NCBI RefSeq assembly: GCF_007992455.1
Contig: NZ_BKAH01000001.1
Span: forward strand, 248,001-312,000
Length of the DNA: 64,000 nucleotides
Direction: 5' to 3'
Source of the DNA: Microbacterium saccharophilum
GTDB lineage: Bacteria; Actinomycetota; Actinomycetes; Actinomycetales; Microbacteriaceae
A program made the position numbers and the translations under genes. Positions 11,529 through 23,088 of this stretch are shown here, piece after piece (within the stretch, counting starts at the first letter, position 1; each line of letters opens with the position of its first letter). A model generated the notes under the pieces. That model saw nothing but the letters and a program-made list of their open reading frames with translations. It was not told the origin of the DNA and searched no databases.

Positions 11529-11556
11529 AGGGGGCGCCGGCGTGCCGGCGCCCCCT
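11529..11556 (-). terminator. Strong intercistronic hairpin between binding protein and permease genes
   Basis: The sequence folds into a 13-bp perfect stem (arm starting AGGGGGCGCCGGC) with a two-base loop (GT). It lies between the substrate-binding gene and the downstream permease genes and has no U-tract on the minus strand. It could act as a partial terminator or a 3' RNA-stabilising stem giving more binding protein than permease, as is known in other importer operons. The role is inferred. Confidence 0.7.
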
Positions 11557-11589
11557 CCTGTAGGGGTTTTACCTGATGGTCCTCAGGAT

Positions 11590-13431
11590 TTACTCCGCTG
11601 CGGCGTCCGCCGGAGCCCACTCCCAGAAGTTCCAGAAGTAGGTCGGGCTCAGGAAGCCGGGAACCACGCCGGTCGTCTCTTCGCTCCAGGCGGTGATGCC
11701 GGGGAACTGGAAGATCGGAACCGACCAGGCCTGCTCGCCGATGATGCGCTCGGCCTCGGCCTGCAGCTCGACCTGCTTGTCCACGTCCGCCGTGCCGGCG
11801 AGCTCGTCGAAGATGTCGTCGAGCTCGGGGACCGACCAGCCGTAGTAGTTGTTCAGGCCACCGGTCTGGTAGTTCGCCGCCGACTCGCCCACGGCGGTCG
11901 AGGTGGACTGCCAGCCGAACAGGGCTGCGTCGTACTCGCTCGTCGCGGTGCCGAGCGCCGAACCCCAGTCCTGACGCGACGCGTCGACGAGCGTGAAGCC
12001 CGCTGCCTCGGCGTACGGCTGGATGAGCAGGAACTCCTGCTTGCGGCGCTCGTTGGTGTTCGAGAACAGCAGACGGACGGTCGGGTTGGTGGCGCCGGCC
12101 TCAGCCAGCAGCGCCTTCGCGCCGTCGACGTCGGGCTCGGTCATCTCCGGGTAGCCGTTGACCTCGGCAGCGGCCTCCGCACCGGGCGTGCCCGGGAGGA
12201 AGATCTGCGAGTTGCGCAGCTCGGCGTCCGGCTGCAGCGGCTGGATGAGCTTCTCGAGGATCTCCTGGCGGGGGATGATCGAGAGGAACGCCTGACGGAC
12301 CTTGAGGGCCTTCTCAGCGTCGCCGCCGTAGGTGGCCGGGTCGAACGGGCCGCCGTTGGTGACCTGGAGGTCGATGTGCTCGTAGGTGCCCTCCGGGGAG
12401 CCTTCGTACTCGACGCCGGGGACGCCGGCCTCGAGCAGGCTGGCGATGTCAGCGGTGGGCTGGCCGGACGCGATCGAGATCTCGCCGTTCTCCAGCGCCG
12501 TGATCTGCGCCTGCATGTCGGGGATGACACGGACCGTGATGGTTTCGTACTTCGGCGACGGGCCCCACGTGTAGTCGGGGTTCGCCTCGAGGGTCGTGTA
12601 GCCGTCCGTCGCGTTGATCTCGGTGATCATGTACGGGCCGTTGCCGAGGAGCTGCAGCGGGTTCTCCGGCGTGCCGGAGGAGAACTTGTAGTCCTGGTTG
12701 TACGACTTCGAGACCGGCGCGAGCCACTCGAGGTCCTTCTCCTGGATGGCCTTGACGAGGTCGTCCTTGGCCTTCTGCTCGTCGCCCTCCTTGTACTCGT
12801 CCGGGTAGGCGAGCATGACGGTGCCGTGCGCGGCGACCTCGGCGCCGGTGAGGGCGAGCTCCCAGTCGACGTAGAACTCGTCGTAGACCGTGGTCAGCGA
12901 GCGGCCGTCGTCACCGATCTCCGGGGTCTCCGAGACGAGGTCCAGGCCGTAGTCCTCGGACGCGCCCGTGTTCCAGAACGTGCCGCTCTGGCCGGTGAGC
13001 TCACCGGTCTCCTCGTCGATGGTGCCTTCGCCGTCCTGGAGGTGGGTCGTGTTGGCGGCCCACTGCAGGAGGAGGTCGGCGGCGTCGACGGGGGTGCCGT
13101 CGGTCCACTTCACGCCGTCGTTGATCGTGTACTTGACCGTCAGCGGGTCCTCGGAGACGAGCTCGTACGTGCCGAACTCGGTGTCCTGCACCAGTTCGCT
13201 GTCGGCGTCGTAGTACGAGAAGCCCGACTTGGCCATGTAGTTGACGACGGCGTTCGACGTCGCGTTGGTGTCGGCGAGCCCGTCGTTCCATGCGTAATAG
13301 AAGTCGTTCCAGGCGACGGTGATGCTCGTCCCCTCGATGACCTCCGACTCGCGCGGCGGGGTGCAGCCGGAGAGCACGAGAGCTCCCACAGCCACAACGC
13401 CCACACCCGCGACCAGACGTGTGATCTTCAC
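11590..13431 (-). CDS. Peptide-type ABC importer substrate-binding lipoprotein (SBP_bac_5 family)
   Basis: This 613-residue exported lipoprotein has a basic hydrophobic signal peptide and lipobox LSGC with the lipidated cysteine at C23. The mature protein has family-5 features such as VKYTINDGVKWTDGTPVDAAD and a conserved LLGNGPYMI segment. It would capture an oligopeptide or similar solute at the outer face of the membrane for the two permeases encoded downstream. The GTG start (VKITRLVAG) is set by an AGGAGG seven bases upstream and gives a proper signal peptide; an ATG 17 codons earlier would not. The ligand is unknown. Confidence 0.95.
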   Translation of the reverse strand: MKITRLVAGVGVVAVGALVLSGCTPPRESEVIEGTSITVAWNDFYYAWNDGLADTNATSNAVVNYMAKSGFSYYDADSELVQDTEFGTYELVSEDPLTVKYTINDGVKWTDGTPVDAADLLLQWAANTTHLQDGEGTIDEETGELTGQSGTFWNTGASEDYGLDLVSETPEIGDDGRSLTTVYDEFYVDWELALTGAEVAAHGTVMLAYPDEYKEGDEQKAKDDLVKAIQEKDLEWLAPVSKSYNQDYKFSSGTPENPLQLLGNGPYMITEINATDGYTTLEANPDYTWGPSPKYETITVRVIPDMQAQITALENGEISIASGQPTADIASLLEAGVPGVEYEGSPEGTYEHIDLQVTNGGPFDPATYGGDAEKALKVRQAFLSIIPRQEILEKLIQPLQPDAELRNSQIFLPGTPGAEAAAEVNGYPEMTEPDVDGAKALLAEAGATNPTVRLLFSNTNERRKQEFLLIQPYAEAAGFTLVDASRQDWGSALGTATSEYDAALFGWQSTSTAVGESAANYQTGGLNNYYGWSVPELDDIFDELAGTADVDKQVELQAEAERIIGEQAWSVPIFQFPGITAWSEETTGVVPGFLSPTYFWNFWEWAPADAAAE

Positions 13432-13503
13432 TCTGATTCCTCCTGTGCAGGGATATGTGTTCTCTGCGAAGGCCTGTGGCATTCGCTGAACACGGATGAG
13501 GAA

Positions 13504-13532
13504 ACCATAGGCAAAGCGGCATCACTGATCAA
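13504..13532 (-). promoter_or_regulatory. Sigma-A type promoter of the ABC importer operon
   Basis: Read on the minus strand, TTGATC and TATGGT are separated by exactly 17 bases, close to the sigma-A consensus, and lie about 75 bases upstream of the binding-protein start. The surrounding sequence is unusually AT-rich for this genome. This is seen directly; activity is inferred. Confidence 0.65.
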
Positions 13533-13575
13533 AACCAAAGCGCAAAGCGTTACATGCTCTTTACTCAGCGTGCGC

Positions 13576-14427
13576 ATGATGTGGCAATCTGACAACGTGC
13601 CCGCACCGCCGTTCGCCCCCGCCTGGCCCGTCGGTACCGGCCGGACGCGGCTGTGGTGGGAGATCGCGATCGTCCTCGCGCTCTCGATCGGGCGCTCGGC
13701 GGTCTACTCGGTCGTCGCGCTCGTCCAGGCCCTCACGCGCGACGTCGCCCTGGGCGATCAGCAGACCTCGCTGAACCCGGGGGCGAGCGCGCAGGAGTTC
13801 TGGGATGTGCTCTCCCAGTTCCTCAGCCAGCTCTTCGCGTTCGCGCCCATCGTGCTCGCCGTCTACCTGCTGTGGGAGCCCGGCGTCTCGGCGCTGCGCC
13901 GGATCGGGCTCGACTTCCGCATGTTCGGGCGCGATCTGGGGGCCGGCCTCCTGTTCGTCCTCGTGATCGGGGTGCCAGGGCTCGCGCTCTACGCGGCGGG
14001 TCGTGCGCTCGGGATCACGGTGCAGGTCGACGCGTCACCGCTCGACCCCTCGTGGTGGACCATCCCGCTGCTGCTGCTGGCCGCGCTCCGGGCGGGCCTC
14101 ACGGAGGAGGTGATCCTCCTCGGCTACCTCTTCGATCGGCTGCGACGCCTCGGCTGGGGCACGTGGACGATCATCCTGTCCACGGCGGCGCTGCGCGGCG
14201 CCTACCACGCGTACCAAGGGTTCGGCTCGATCATCGGCAACGCCGCGATGGGCATCGTGTTCGGATGGGCCTACCAGCGCTGGGGCCGGGTCATGCCGCT
14301 GGTGATCGCACACGTCGTCATCGACGTCGTCGCCTTCGTGGGGTATCCCCTCGCCGCCGCGCTGCTGCCCGGCGTGTTCGCTCCGCCGGTCGGCCCCACA
14401 CCGTCCCCGACGCCGTCATCCTCCTGA
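13576..14427 (+). CDS. CPBP-family intramembrane protease-like protein
   Basis: This 283-residue membrane protein has about eight hydrophobic segments and the CPBP (Abi/Rce1-like) motifs: motif 1 as LRAGLTEEVILLGYLFDRL near 178-196, motif 2 RGAYHAYQG near 215, and motif 3 PLVIAHVVIDV near 245. The usual motif 1 reads EExxxRG; here the arginine is replaced by leucine, so proteolytic activity is uncertain. A tandem ATG and a GTG seven codons in (at 13597) are alternative starts with no good ribosome binding site. It is divergent from the ABC importer operon and its 3' end overlaps the convergent GntR gene by 12 bases. Confidence 0.85.
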   Translation: MMWQSDNVPAPPFAPAWPVGTGRTRLWWEIAIVLALSIGRSAVYSVVALVQALTRDVALGDQQTSLNPGASAQEFWDVLSQFLSQLFAFAPIVLAVYLLWEPGVSALRRIGLDFRMFGRDLGAGLLFVLVIGVPGLALYAAGRALGITVQVDASPLDPSWWTIPLLLLAALRAGLTEEVILLGYLFDRLRRLGWGTWTIILSTAALRGAYHAYQGFGSIIGNAAMGIVFGWAYQRWGRVMPLVIAHVVIDVVAFVGYPLAAALLPGVFAPPVGPTPSPTPSSS

Positions 14428-15078
14428 GCCCCCGCCGGGCACCGGCAGGCTGTGCCACGTTCGGAACACCAGCGCGGATGCCGCATCGGCGTCACGGGCG
14501 GCGCACACCGCGATCAGCTGCTCGTGGCGCTCGAGCGACGTGAAGCGGTCCAGCGACACGAAGCGCAGCACCTCGGCGCGGCGGAGGACCGGGCTGTACC
14601 GGTCGAGGACGGCGACGAGCGCGTCGTTGCCGGACGCCCGCACGAGCACGTCATGGAAGTCGTCGTCGGCGGCCACGGCCGCGACGGCGTCCTCCGCCGC
14701 GAGCGCCGCGCGGAACCGGGCGTTGGCGTCCCGCATCCGGTCGAGGTGCTCCTCCGACAGGGCGGGGACGGCGGTGCGGGCGGCGAGGGCATGCATCGCC
14801 GCGACGACGTCGCGGGCGTCGCGGACGGCGTCCTCCTCGAGTTCCGCGACGGCCGTCGACCGGCCGGGGCGCGCGACGATGAGCCCACTCTCGGCGAGAC
14901 GCAGCAGCGCCTCCCGGACGGGCGTGCGGCTCACGCCGAGCCACTCCGCGAGGTCGCCGTCCTTGAGGTTCTCCCCCGGCGCGAAGGTGCCGTCGACGAT
15001 CGCGTCCCGGAGGCGGGTGTACACGTCGTCACGGAGGAGGGAGCGGCCGAGCGAGCCGGACGTCGCGGGGATGGGCAT
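14416..15078 (-). CDS. GntR/FCD family transcriptional regulator
   Basis: This 220-residue regulator has an N-terminal winged helix (about 14-75) with the GntR signature LAEWLGVSRTPVREALLRL, then an all-helical FCD ligand domain with the metal-binding pattern D, H (DDDFHDVLVRASGN near 148-160) and a later histidine. FCD regulators usually sense small carboxylates. The start MPIPATSG was chosen because it begins just before the winged helix; the preceding codons run into a possible operator. It is 53 bases downstream of gcvP on the same strand, but no evidence ties it to glycine metabolism. Confidence 0.9.
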   Translation of the reverse strand: MPIPATSGSLGRSLLRDDVYTRLRDAIVDGTFAPGENLKDGDLAEWLGVSRTPVREALLRLAESGLIVARPGRSTAVAELEEDAVRDARDVVAAMHALAARTAVPALSEEHLDRMRDANARFRAALAAEDAVAAVAADDDFHDVLVRASGNDALVAVLDRYSPVLRRAEVLRFVSLDRFTSLERHEQLIAVCAARDADAASALVFRTWHSLPVPGGGSGG

Positions 15079-15080
15079 GC

Positions 15081-15093
15081 GATGTATTGCACA
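15081..15093. promoter_or_regulatory. Possible GntR autoregulatory operator
   Basis: A TGT-N7-ACA type element (on the minus strand TGTGTGCAATACA) lies directly upstream of the GntR start. FCD-type regulators often bind short GT/AC dyads of this kind. Only the weak dyad is seen; the role is inference. Confidence 0.3.
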
Positions 15094-15131
15094 CAGGATT
15101 CCGCGCCGCGTCAAACCCGCCGGCGCCGCGA

Positions 15132-17986
<2,855 letters not shown>

Positions 17987-17990
<4 letters not shown>

Positions 17991-18370
17991 TGATCGCCGC
18001 CCGTGAGCGCGACGTAGGCGGCGCGGTCCAGGAGGGCGTCGACGGCGGCCGCGTCGACCCTGACCTTGATGAGCCAGCCGGCCTCGTACGGCGCGGCGTT
18101 CACGAGCGACGGGTCGTCCACGGCGGCGTCGTTGATCTCCACGACCTCGCCGGTCAGCGGCGCGTAGAGCTCGCCGACCGACTTCGTCGACTCAATCTCG
18201 CCGCACACCGAGTCGGCGGTGACGGTCGCACCCACGGCGGGCAGGTCGACGTAGACGACGTCGCCGAGCTTGTCGGCGGCGTAATCGGTGATGCCGACGG
18301 TCGCGATGTCGCCGTCGACGGCGACCCACTCGTGCTCGGCGGTGTACTTCAGGGCGGTGAGATCGGTCAT
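17987..18370 (-). CDS. gcvH: Glycine cleavage system H-protein
   Basis: This 127-residue carrier shuttles the aminomethyl group between GcvP, GcvT and Lpd. The lipoylated lysine is K63 in [16 protein letters not shown]. The start ATG overlaps the gcvT stop by four bases and the stop overlaps the gcvP start by four, so all three genes are translationally coupled. Length is typical. Confidence 0.98.
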
Positions 18371-19482
18371 GTTGTCCTCCGGTAGAAGGGAAGGGCGGTC
18401 ACGGTGGCGGGGATGGCGGTCCCCCGCACGTCGATGGTCAGTTCGGTGCCCGGCGCGCTGAGGCCCGGCGCGACGTAGGCCATCGCGATCGGGTGGCCGA
18501 GCGTCGGGCTGAGGGCCCCGCTCGTGACCTCACCGACGACGGCGTCGGCGCTGCGGACCGGGTAGCCGGCACGGCCGGCGCGGCGGCCCTCGGAGACGAG
18601 GCCGACGAGGACGGGCGCGTCCTCGGGGAGCGGTGCGGCGAGGCCGCTCTGCCCGACGAAGGACTCCTTGCCGGCGGCGACGACGCGGCCGAGGCCGGCC
18701 TGTGCGGGGCGGACGTCGAGGGACAGCTCATGGCCGTACAACGGCATGCCGGCCTCGAGGCGGAGCGTGTCGCGGGAGGCGAGCCCGGCGGGGACGAGTC
18801 CGCGGTCGGCCCCGGCGGCGCGCAGCGCGTCCCAGAGCGCCACGGCGGCGGCCGCCGGGACGAGCAGCTCGAACCCGTCCTCGCCGGTGTAGCCGGTGCG
18901 GGCGACGAGCAGCGGCTCGCCCTCGAACGTCGCGCGGACGGCGGCGTAGTACGGCAGGTCGGCCAGCGGCGACTCCCACCCCTCGATCCCCGCCGTGGCC
19001 TCCACGACCGAGCGGGCGAGCGGACCCTGCACGGCGAGGAGGGCGAAGCTGTCGCTCGCGTCCTCGACCGCGACGCTTCCGGCGAACGCCTGCGCCCGCT
19101 CGGCGAGCGCCGCGGCGACGGGCTCGCGGTTGCCGGCGTTGGCGATGACGAGGTACCAGCCCTCGTCGAGGCGGTAGACGATGACGTCGTCGAGGATGCC
19201 GCCGGATTCGGCGAGGACGAGGCTGTACTTCGCCTTGCCGAGGGCGAGGGTGGAAAGCCGTCCGGCGAGCGCGTAGTCCAGGAACGCTCCGGCGTCGGGG
19301 CCTTCGACGATGAACTCGGCCATGTGCGAGATGTCGAAGAGGCCCGCGGCGGTGCGGACGGCGTGGTGCTCTGCGAGGTCGGAGGTGTACCGGACGGGCA
19401 TCTCCCACCCGCCGAAGTCGGTGAAGGACGCGCCGAGCGCCTCGTGGCGCTCGCGGAGCGGTGTACTGCGGGGCGATGTCAT
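18367..19482 (-). CDS. gcvT: Aminomethyltransferase, T-protein of glycine cleavage
   Basis: This 371-residue enzyme transfers the methylene group from GcvH to tetrahydrofolate, releasing ammonia. Hallmarks are [24 protein letters not shown] at the N-terminus (about 6-28), [11 protein letters not shown] near 45-55 and [13 protein letters not shown] near 198-210. The start MTSPRSTPL is preceded by a GGGAGA ribosome binding site. The open frame continues upstream through the riboswitch, which is not coding. It is the first gene of gcvTHP. Confidence 0.97.
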   Translation of the reverse strand: MTSPRSTPLRERHEALGASFTDFGGWEMPVRYTSDLAEHHAVRTAAGLFDISHMAEFIVEGPDAGAFLDYALAGRLSTLALGKAKYSLVLAESGGILDDVIVYRLDEGWYLVIANAGNREPVAAALAERAQAFAGSVAVEDASDSFALLAVQGPLARSVVEATAGIEGWESPLADLPYYAAVRATFEGEPLLVARTGYTGEDGFELLVPAAAAVALWDALRAAGADRGLVPAGLASRDTLRLEAGMPLYGHELSLDVRPAQAGLGRVVAAGKESFVGQSGLAAPLPEDAPVLVGLVSEGRRAGRAGYPVRSADAVVGEVTSGALSPTLGHPIAMAYVAPGLSAPGTELTIDVRGTAIPATVTALPFYRRTT

Positions 19483-19532
19483 GAGTTCTCCCGACGCGGA
19501 CGGGCGGACGCCGGGATCGGCATCCGTGAACT

Positions 19533-19730
19533 CCCCCTCTGTCATGGGCCTGAGAGCTTCACCGGGCGCACAGGCCCGGCTTTCACCGTCGGCGGATTCG
19601 AAGAATCGCTTTTCAGAGCGGCCGGACGTGGGCGGTACGCGGACCTGAGAGATTGGCGGGGAGGCTTGCTCCTTCGGTGCCCGACCCGCGTGCGCGGCGG
19701 TGCGGGGCTCTCCCGCACACGTCATGCGGC
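19533..19730 (-). ncRNA. Tandem glycine riboswitch (two gcvT-type aptamers)
   Basis: On the minus strand two glycine aptamer cores follow each other. The first (about 19625-19730) contains GCACCGAAGGAGCAAG and AATCTCTCAGG; the second (about 19533-19615) contains CCGACGGTGAAAGCC and AGCTCTCAGGCCCATGACAG. These blocks are the diagnostic conserved core of the glycine riboswitch, and the pair lies about 50 bases upstream of gcvT. Glycine binding normally turns the cleavage operon on. A possible -10 (TATGCT at 19751-19756, minus strand) lies just upstream, with no clear -35. No obvious intrinsic terminator is visible, so control may be at translation. Confidence 0.93.
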
Positions 19731-19766
19731 CTGTCTTCAGTTACCTGCTCAGCATAGCGGCAGGGA

Positions 19767-20945
19767 TCACCCCAGACACCGCCCCGTGGAGACGGCATCG
19801 TCCGCGCTCGAGACGCGGTCGAGGACCGGCAGCAGCTCGGCGTTCGTCATGGCGAATCCGCGGCCGCTGCCGTCGTCGCCGCGGGCGAAGACGACGCCGG
19901 CGACCTGACCGTCCGCCGTGAGGAGCGGGCCGCCGGAGTTGCCCGGCTGCACCGCGGCCTGGAGAGCGAAGATCTCGCGGGGGGTCGCGGCCTCCTCGTA
20001 GATGTCGAGCACGGGGACGACGCCGGCGGAGAGGACGTGGGCGGGGGTGCTCGTGAACGGTCCGCCGAGCGGGTAGCCCTGCACGACGGCGGCAGACCCG
20101 GCCGCCAGCGTCTCGACCGTCGGCAGCGGCGCGGCGTCGAGCCCCTCCACGGCGAGGGCGGCGAGGTCGTCGACGGGGTCGAAGTAGACGACGCGCGCGT
20201 CGCGGGCGGCACCGCCGGGAAGCTGCACGAGCGGCGCGTCGACCCCCGCGACGACGTGCGCGTTCGTGATGACGAGCCCGTCCTCCGCGACGAACCCCGA
20301 GCCGGTGACGCTGACGCCGCACGCGTACGCGGTGCCGCTGATCCGCGCGACGGAGGCGGCGGCCGCCTGGAGCTCCGGGTCGTCGAGGGCGACCGCCGGC
20401 GCCGTGGGCGCGACGGTCGGGCCGATGAGCTCGGCCAGCTGCTCGCCGACCCGCGGGATGCCCTCGTCGATCACGAGGGAGCGCAGCTGCGCGACGGCCT
20501 GATCCACGGCCGGCGGCGTGATGCGGTCGATGAGGTCGAGCACGCGGGAGGAGGCGACCGCGGAGGAGAGGCCGGGGATGCCGGCCGCCGTCACCGACGC
20601 CGACACGAGCAGCAGCACGACGGTCGCCGCCAGCACGTTGAGGACGGCGCCGAGCCCGCGGTCGAGGATCCGCAGCTTCGACCGCTCCACGCCGCGACGC
20701 AGCGCCCGCCCGACGGCGGATCCCGCCACGCCGCCGAGCACCACGATGCCCACGGCCGCTGCGGCGAGGGCGGCGCCGCGCCACTCCGCGACCCGGATCA
20801 CCCTGCCGAGGAGGGGCACCAGCAGGAGGGCCCCGACGGCGCCCGCGACGATTCCCGCGATCGTGCCGGCGGTGGCGACGAAGCCGCGCAGGATGCCGGC
20901 GAGCAGCGCCACGATCAGCACGAGCACGATGAGGATGTCGACCAC
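19767..20945 (-). CDS. marP: MarP-type membrane serine protease (CvpA domain plus trypsin-like domain)
   Basis: This 392-residue protein has four N-terminal membrane helices with a CvpA-like layout (about 2-20, 24-45, 57-78 and 100-125), then an extracytoplasmic chymotrypsin-fold protease. The triad is H230 (VITNAHVVAG), D259 (DPVDDLAALAV) and S337 (QPGNSGGPLL). C209 and C390 are 181 residues apart, the same spacing as the disulfide described for the mycobacterial acid-resistance protease MarP. It is likely an envelope stress or acid-survival protease. It stands alone, divergent from the NAD operon and upstream of the gcv riboswitch. Confidence 0.92.
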   Translation of the reverse strand: MVDILIVLVLIVALLAGILRGFVATAGTIAGIVAGAVGALLLVPLLGRVIRVAEWRGAALAAAAVGIVVLGGVAGSAVGRALRRGVERSKLRILDRGLGAVLNVLAATVVLLLVSASVTAAGIPGLSSAVASSRVLDLIDRITPPAVDQAVAQLRSLVIDEGIPRVGEQLAELIGPTVAPTAPAVALDDPELQAAAASVARISGTAYACGVSVTGSGFVAEDGLVITNAHVVAGVDAPLVQLPGGAARDARVVYFDPVDDLAALAVEGLDAAPLPTVETLAAGSAAVVQGYPLGGPFTSTPAHVLSAGVVPVLDIYEEAATPREIFALQAAVQPGNSGGPLLTADGQVAGVVFARGDDGSGRGFAMTNAELLPVLDRVSSADDAVSTGRCLG

Positions 20946-20984
20946 GCCGCCAGCGTAGGGGGTGCACCTGATTGCGAGCTCTTC

Positions 20985-21012
20985 TTGCGCTTCGTGTCAG
21001 CGTGACTATAAG
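20985..21012 (+). promoter_or_regulatory. Promoter of the nrtR-nad operon
   Basis: TTGCGC (20985-20990) and TATAAG (21007-21012) are 16 bases apart and sit about 26 bases upstream of the nrtR start. The first dyad repeat of the presumed NrtR operator lies in the spacer, touching the -10, which would let a repressor block RNA polymerase. Confidence 0.55.
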
Positions 21013-21042
21013 ATGGCGGCGATCAGTTAGGGTCACCATGAC
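20996..21042 (+). promoter_or_regulatory. Two dyads GTCA-N3-TGAC, putative NrtR operators
   Basis: The dyad GTCAGCGTGAC is at 20996-21006 and GTCACCATGAC at 21032-21042, with centres 36 bases apart. The first abuts the -10 box; the second covers the start codon of nrtR. Two identical half-site pairs at a regulator's own promoter strongly suggest autoregulation. That they are bound by NrtR is inference. Confidence 0.6.
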
Positions 21043-21733
21043 ACAAACCGGCATCCGCCTGGCCGTCTCGACGGTGATCTTCAGCCTGCGCCGCCACGGC
21101 GGCGACACGCGACCCACCGTCGTCCTGCCGCTCGTCCGCCGCACGCGCGACCCGCACGAGGGCCGCTGGGCGCTCCCCGGCGGCTGGCTGGGCGCGGAGG
21201 AGAACCTCGAGGTCGCCGCCTCCCGCACCCTCCGCGAGACGACCGACCTCTCGCCCAGCTACCTCGAGCAGCTGTACGCGTTCGGCGACGCCGACCGCTC
21301 CCCCTCGCGGGTCGTGTCGATCGTGTACTGGGCGCTCGTGCGGGAGGACATCTCCCGCACCGCCTCCCCGCACAACGTCGCATGGTTCGACGCCACCGCG
21401 CTCCCCCGGCTCGCGTTCGACCACAACCAGATCGTCGAGTACGCGCTCTGGCGGCTGCGCAACAAGGTCGGCTACAGCCGCATCGCGCACGGCCTGCTCG
21501 ATGACGAGTTCAGCCTCGCAGAGCTGCGCGAGGTGTACGAGGCGATCCTCGACCGGCGCCTCGACCCGGCGAACTTCCGACGCCAGGTCGAGAACTCCGG
21601 CACCCTCATCCCCACCGAGGCCTTCCGCACCGGCAGCCACCGGCCCGCCCGCCTCTACCGCTACAACCACGACGTCGAGCTGGCCGATCGCGGCCCGCTC
21701 CCCCACCGCGTTTTCCTGAAGGAACCGTCATGA
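21038..21733 (+). CDS. nrtR: NrtR-type Nudix-related repressor of NAD biosynthesis
   Basis: This 231-residue protein combines an N-terminal Nudix fold (about 1-140) with a C-terminal winged helix (about 150-225, containing FSLAELREVYEAILDRRLD and NFRRQVENSG). The Nudix box is degenerate: the segment GGWLGAEENLEVAASRTLRE keeps the loop but loses the REUxEE catalytic acids, as in NrtR regulators that bind ADP-ribose instead of hydrolysing it. It overlaps nadA by four bases (ATGA) and leads the NAD operon, which fits control of de novo NAD synthesis. The start ATG has a weak ribosome binding site. Confidence 0.92.
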   Translation: MTQTGIRLAVSTVIFSLRRHGGDTRPTVVLPLVRRTRDPHEGRWALPGGWLGAEENLEVAASRTLRETTDLSPSYLEQLYAFGDADRSPSRVVSIVYWALVREDISRTASPHNVAWFDATALPRLAFDHNQIVEYALWRLRNKVGYSRIAHGLLDDEFSLAELREVYEAILDRRLDPANFRRQVENSGTLIPTEAFRTGSHRPARLYRYNHDVELADRGPLPHRVFLKEPS

Positions 21734-23088
21734 CCACGACACCCCTCACCCTCGACCGCCGTCCGGGGAGCGCCCCCGACCCCAGCGTCGACCACGAGAT
21801 CCAGGCCATCGTGGCCGGCAGCACGCTCGGCGCGACCTGCAACACCGATCTGGCCGCCGCGCCCTGGACCTTCGACGCGCGGCCCGGCTACGGTCCCGGC
21901 TCGTCCATGGGCGACGTCATCCCCACCGGCGCGCCCCGCCAAGGCGAGCTGCCCGCCGCCTACCGCGAGGCCTCCGAACCCGAGCTCGCGGAGCGCATCC
22001 GGGCCGCGAAGGCGCTCCTCGGCAACCGCGTCGTCGTGCTCGGCCACTTCTACCAGCGCGAAGAGGTCATCGTGCACGCCGACTACGTCGGCGACTCCTT
22101 CCAGCTCGCGAACGCCGCGAAGGCGCATCCCGAGGCGGAGGCCATCGTCTTCTGCGGCGTGCACTTCATGGCCGAGACCGCCGATCTGCTCTCCGGCGCC
22201 GAACAGGCCGTCATCCTGCCGAACCTCGCCGCCGGCTGCTCGATGGCGGACATGGCCGACATCGACCAGGTCGAGGAGTGCTGGGAGCAGCTCGCCGATG
22301 CGCTCGGCGACCTCGACACGCCGGATGCCGAGGGGCTCCTGCCCGTCATCCCCGTCACCTACATGAACTCCTCGGCCGCCATCAAGGGCTTCGTCGGGCG
22401 GCACGGCGGCATCGTCTGCACGTCCTCGAACGCCCGGACGGTGCTGGAGTGGGCGTTCGCGCGCGGCCGCCGGGTGCTGTTCTTCCCCGACCAGCACCTC
22501 GGCCGGAACAGCGCGAAGGCCATGGGCGTGCCGCTCGAGCAGATGCCGATGTGGAACCCGCGGAAGCCGTTCGGCGGGAGCACGCCGGAGGAGCTCGCGG
22601 ACAGCCGCGTGATCCTGTGGCACGGGTTCTGCTCCGTGCACCGCCGGTTCACCGTGGACCAGATCGACCAGGCGCGCGCCGAGCACCCCGGGGTCCGCGT
22701 CATCGTGCACCCCGAGTGCCCCATGGCCGTCGTCGACGCGGCCGACGAGTCCGGGTCGACCGACTACATCCGGAAGGCCATCGAGGCCGCGACGGAGCCG
22801 ACGACGTTCGCGATCGGCACCGAGGTGAACCTCGTGCAGCGCCTCGCCGCCGCCCACCCGCAGCACACCATCTTCTGCCTCGACCCCGTCGTCTGCCCCT
22901 GCTCGACGATGTACCGCATCCATCCCGGCTACCTGGCGTGGGTGCTGGAAGGGCTCGTCGCCGGCGAGGTGCGCAACCGCATCACCGTCCCCGCGGACGT
23001 CGCCGAGCCCGCCCGCGTCGCCCTCGAGCGGATGCTGGCCGCCAAGCCCCCGGCAGCGCCGGCCGCCGGCTGGGAGAACGCGTCATGA
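21730..23088 (+). CDS. nadA: Quinolinate synthase A
   Basis: This 452-residue [4Fe-4S] enzyme condenses iminoaspartate with dihydroxyacetone phosphate to quinolinate. Cluster cysteines are expected at C142 (FCGVHFMAET), in IVCTSSNART (about 237) and in VVCPCSTMYRIHP (about 394). The VVLGHFYQREEV substrate loop is at about 102-113. The N-terminal 60 residues are longer than in short NadA forms but are common in actinobacteria. It is coupled to nrtR upstream and nadB downstream by four-base overlaps. Confidence 0.97.
   Translation: MTTTPLTLDRRPGSAPDPSVDHEIQAIVAGSTLGATCNTDLAAAPWTFDARPGYGPGSSMGDVIPTGAPRQGELPAAYREASEPELAERIRAAKALLGNRVVVLGHFYQREEVIVHADYVGDSFQLANAAKAHPEAEAIVFCGVHFMAETADLLSGAEQAVILPNLAAGCSMADMADIDQVEECWEQLADALGDLDTPDAEGLLPVIPVTYMNSSAAIKGFVGRHGGIVCTSSNARTVLEWAFARGRRVLFFPDQHLGRNSAKAMGVPLEQMPMWNPRKPFGGSTPEELADSRVILWHGFCSVHRRFTVDQIDQARAEHPGVRVIVHPECPMAVVDAADESGSTDYIRKAIEAATEPTTFAIGTEVNLVQRLAAAHPQHTIFCLDPVVCPCSTMYRIHPGYLAWVLEGLVAGEVRNRITVPADVAEPARVALERMLAAKPPAAPAAGWENAS

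Noticed and set aside
15094..15131. Possible terminator in the gcvP-GntR gap
   Set aside because: GCGCCGCG recurs but as a direct repeat, not an inverted one, so no stem forms.
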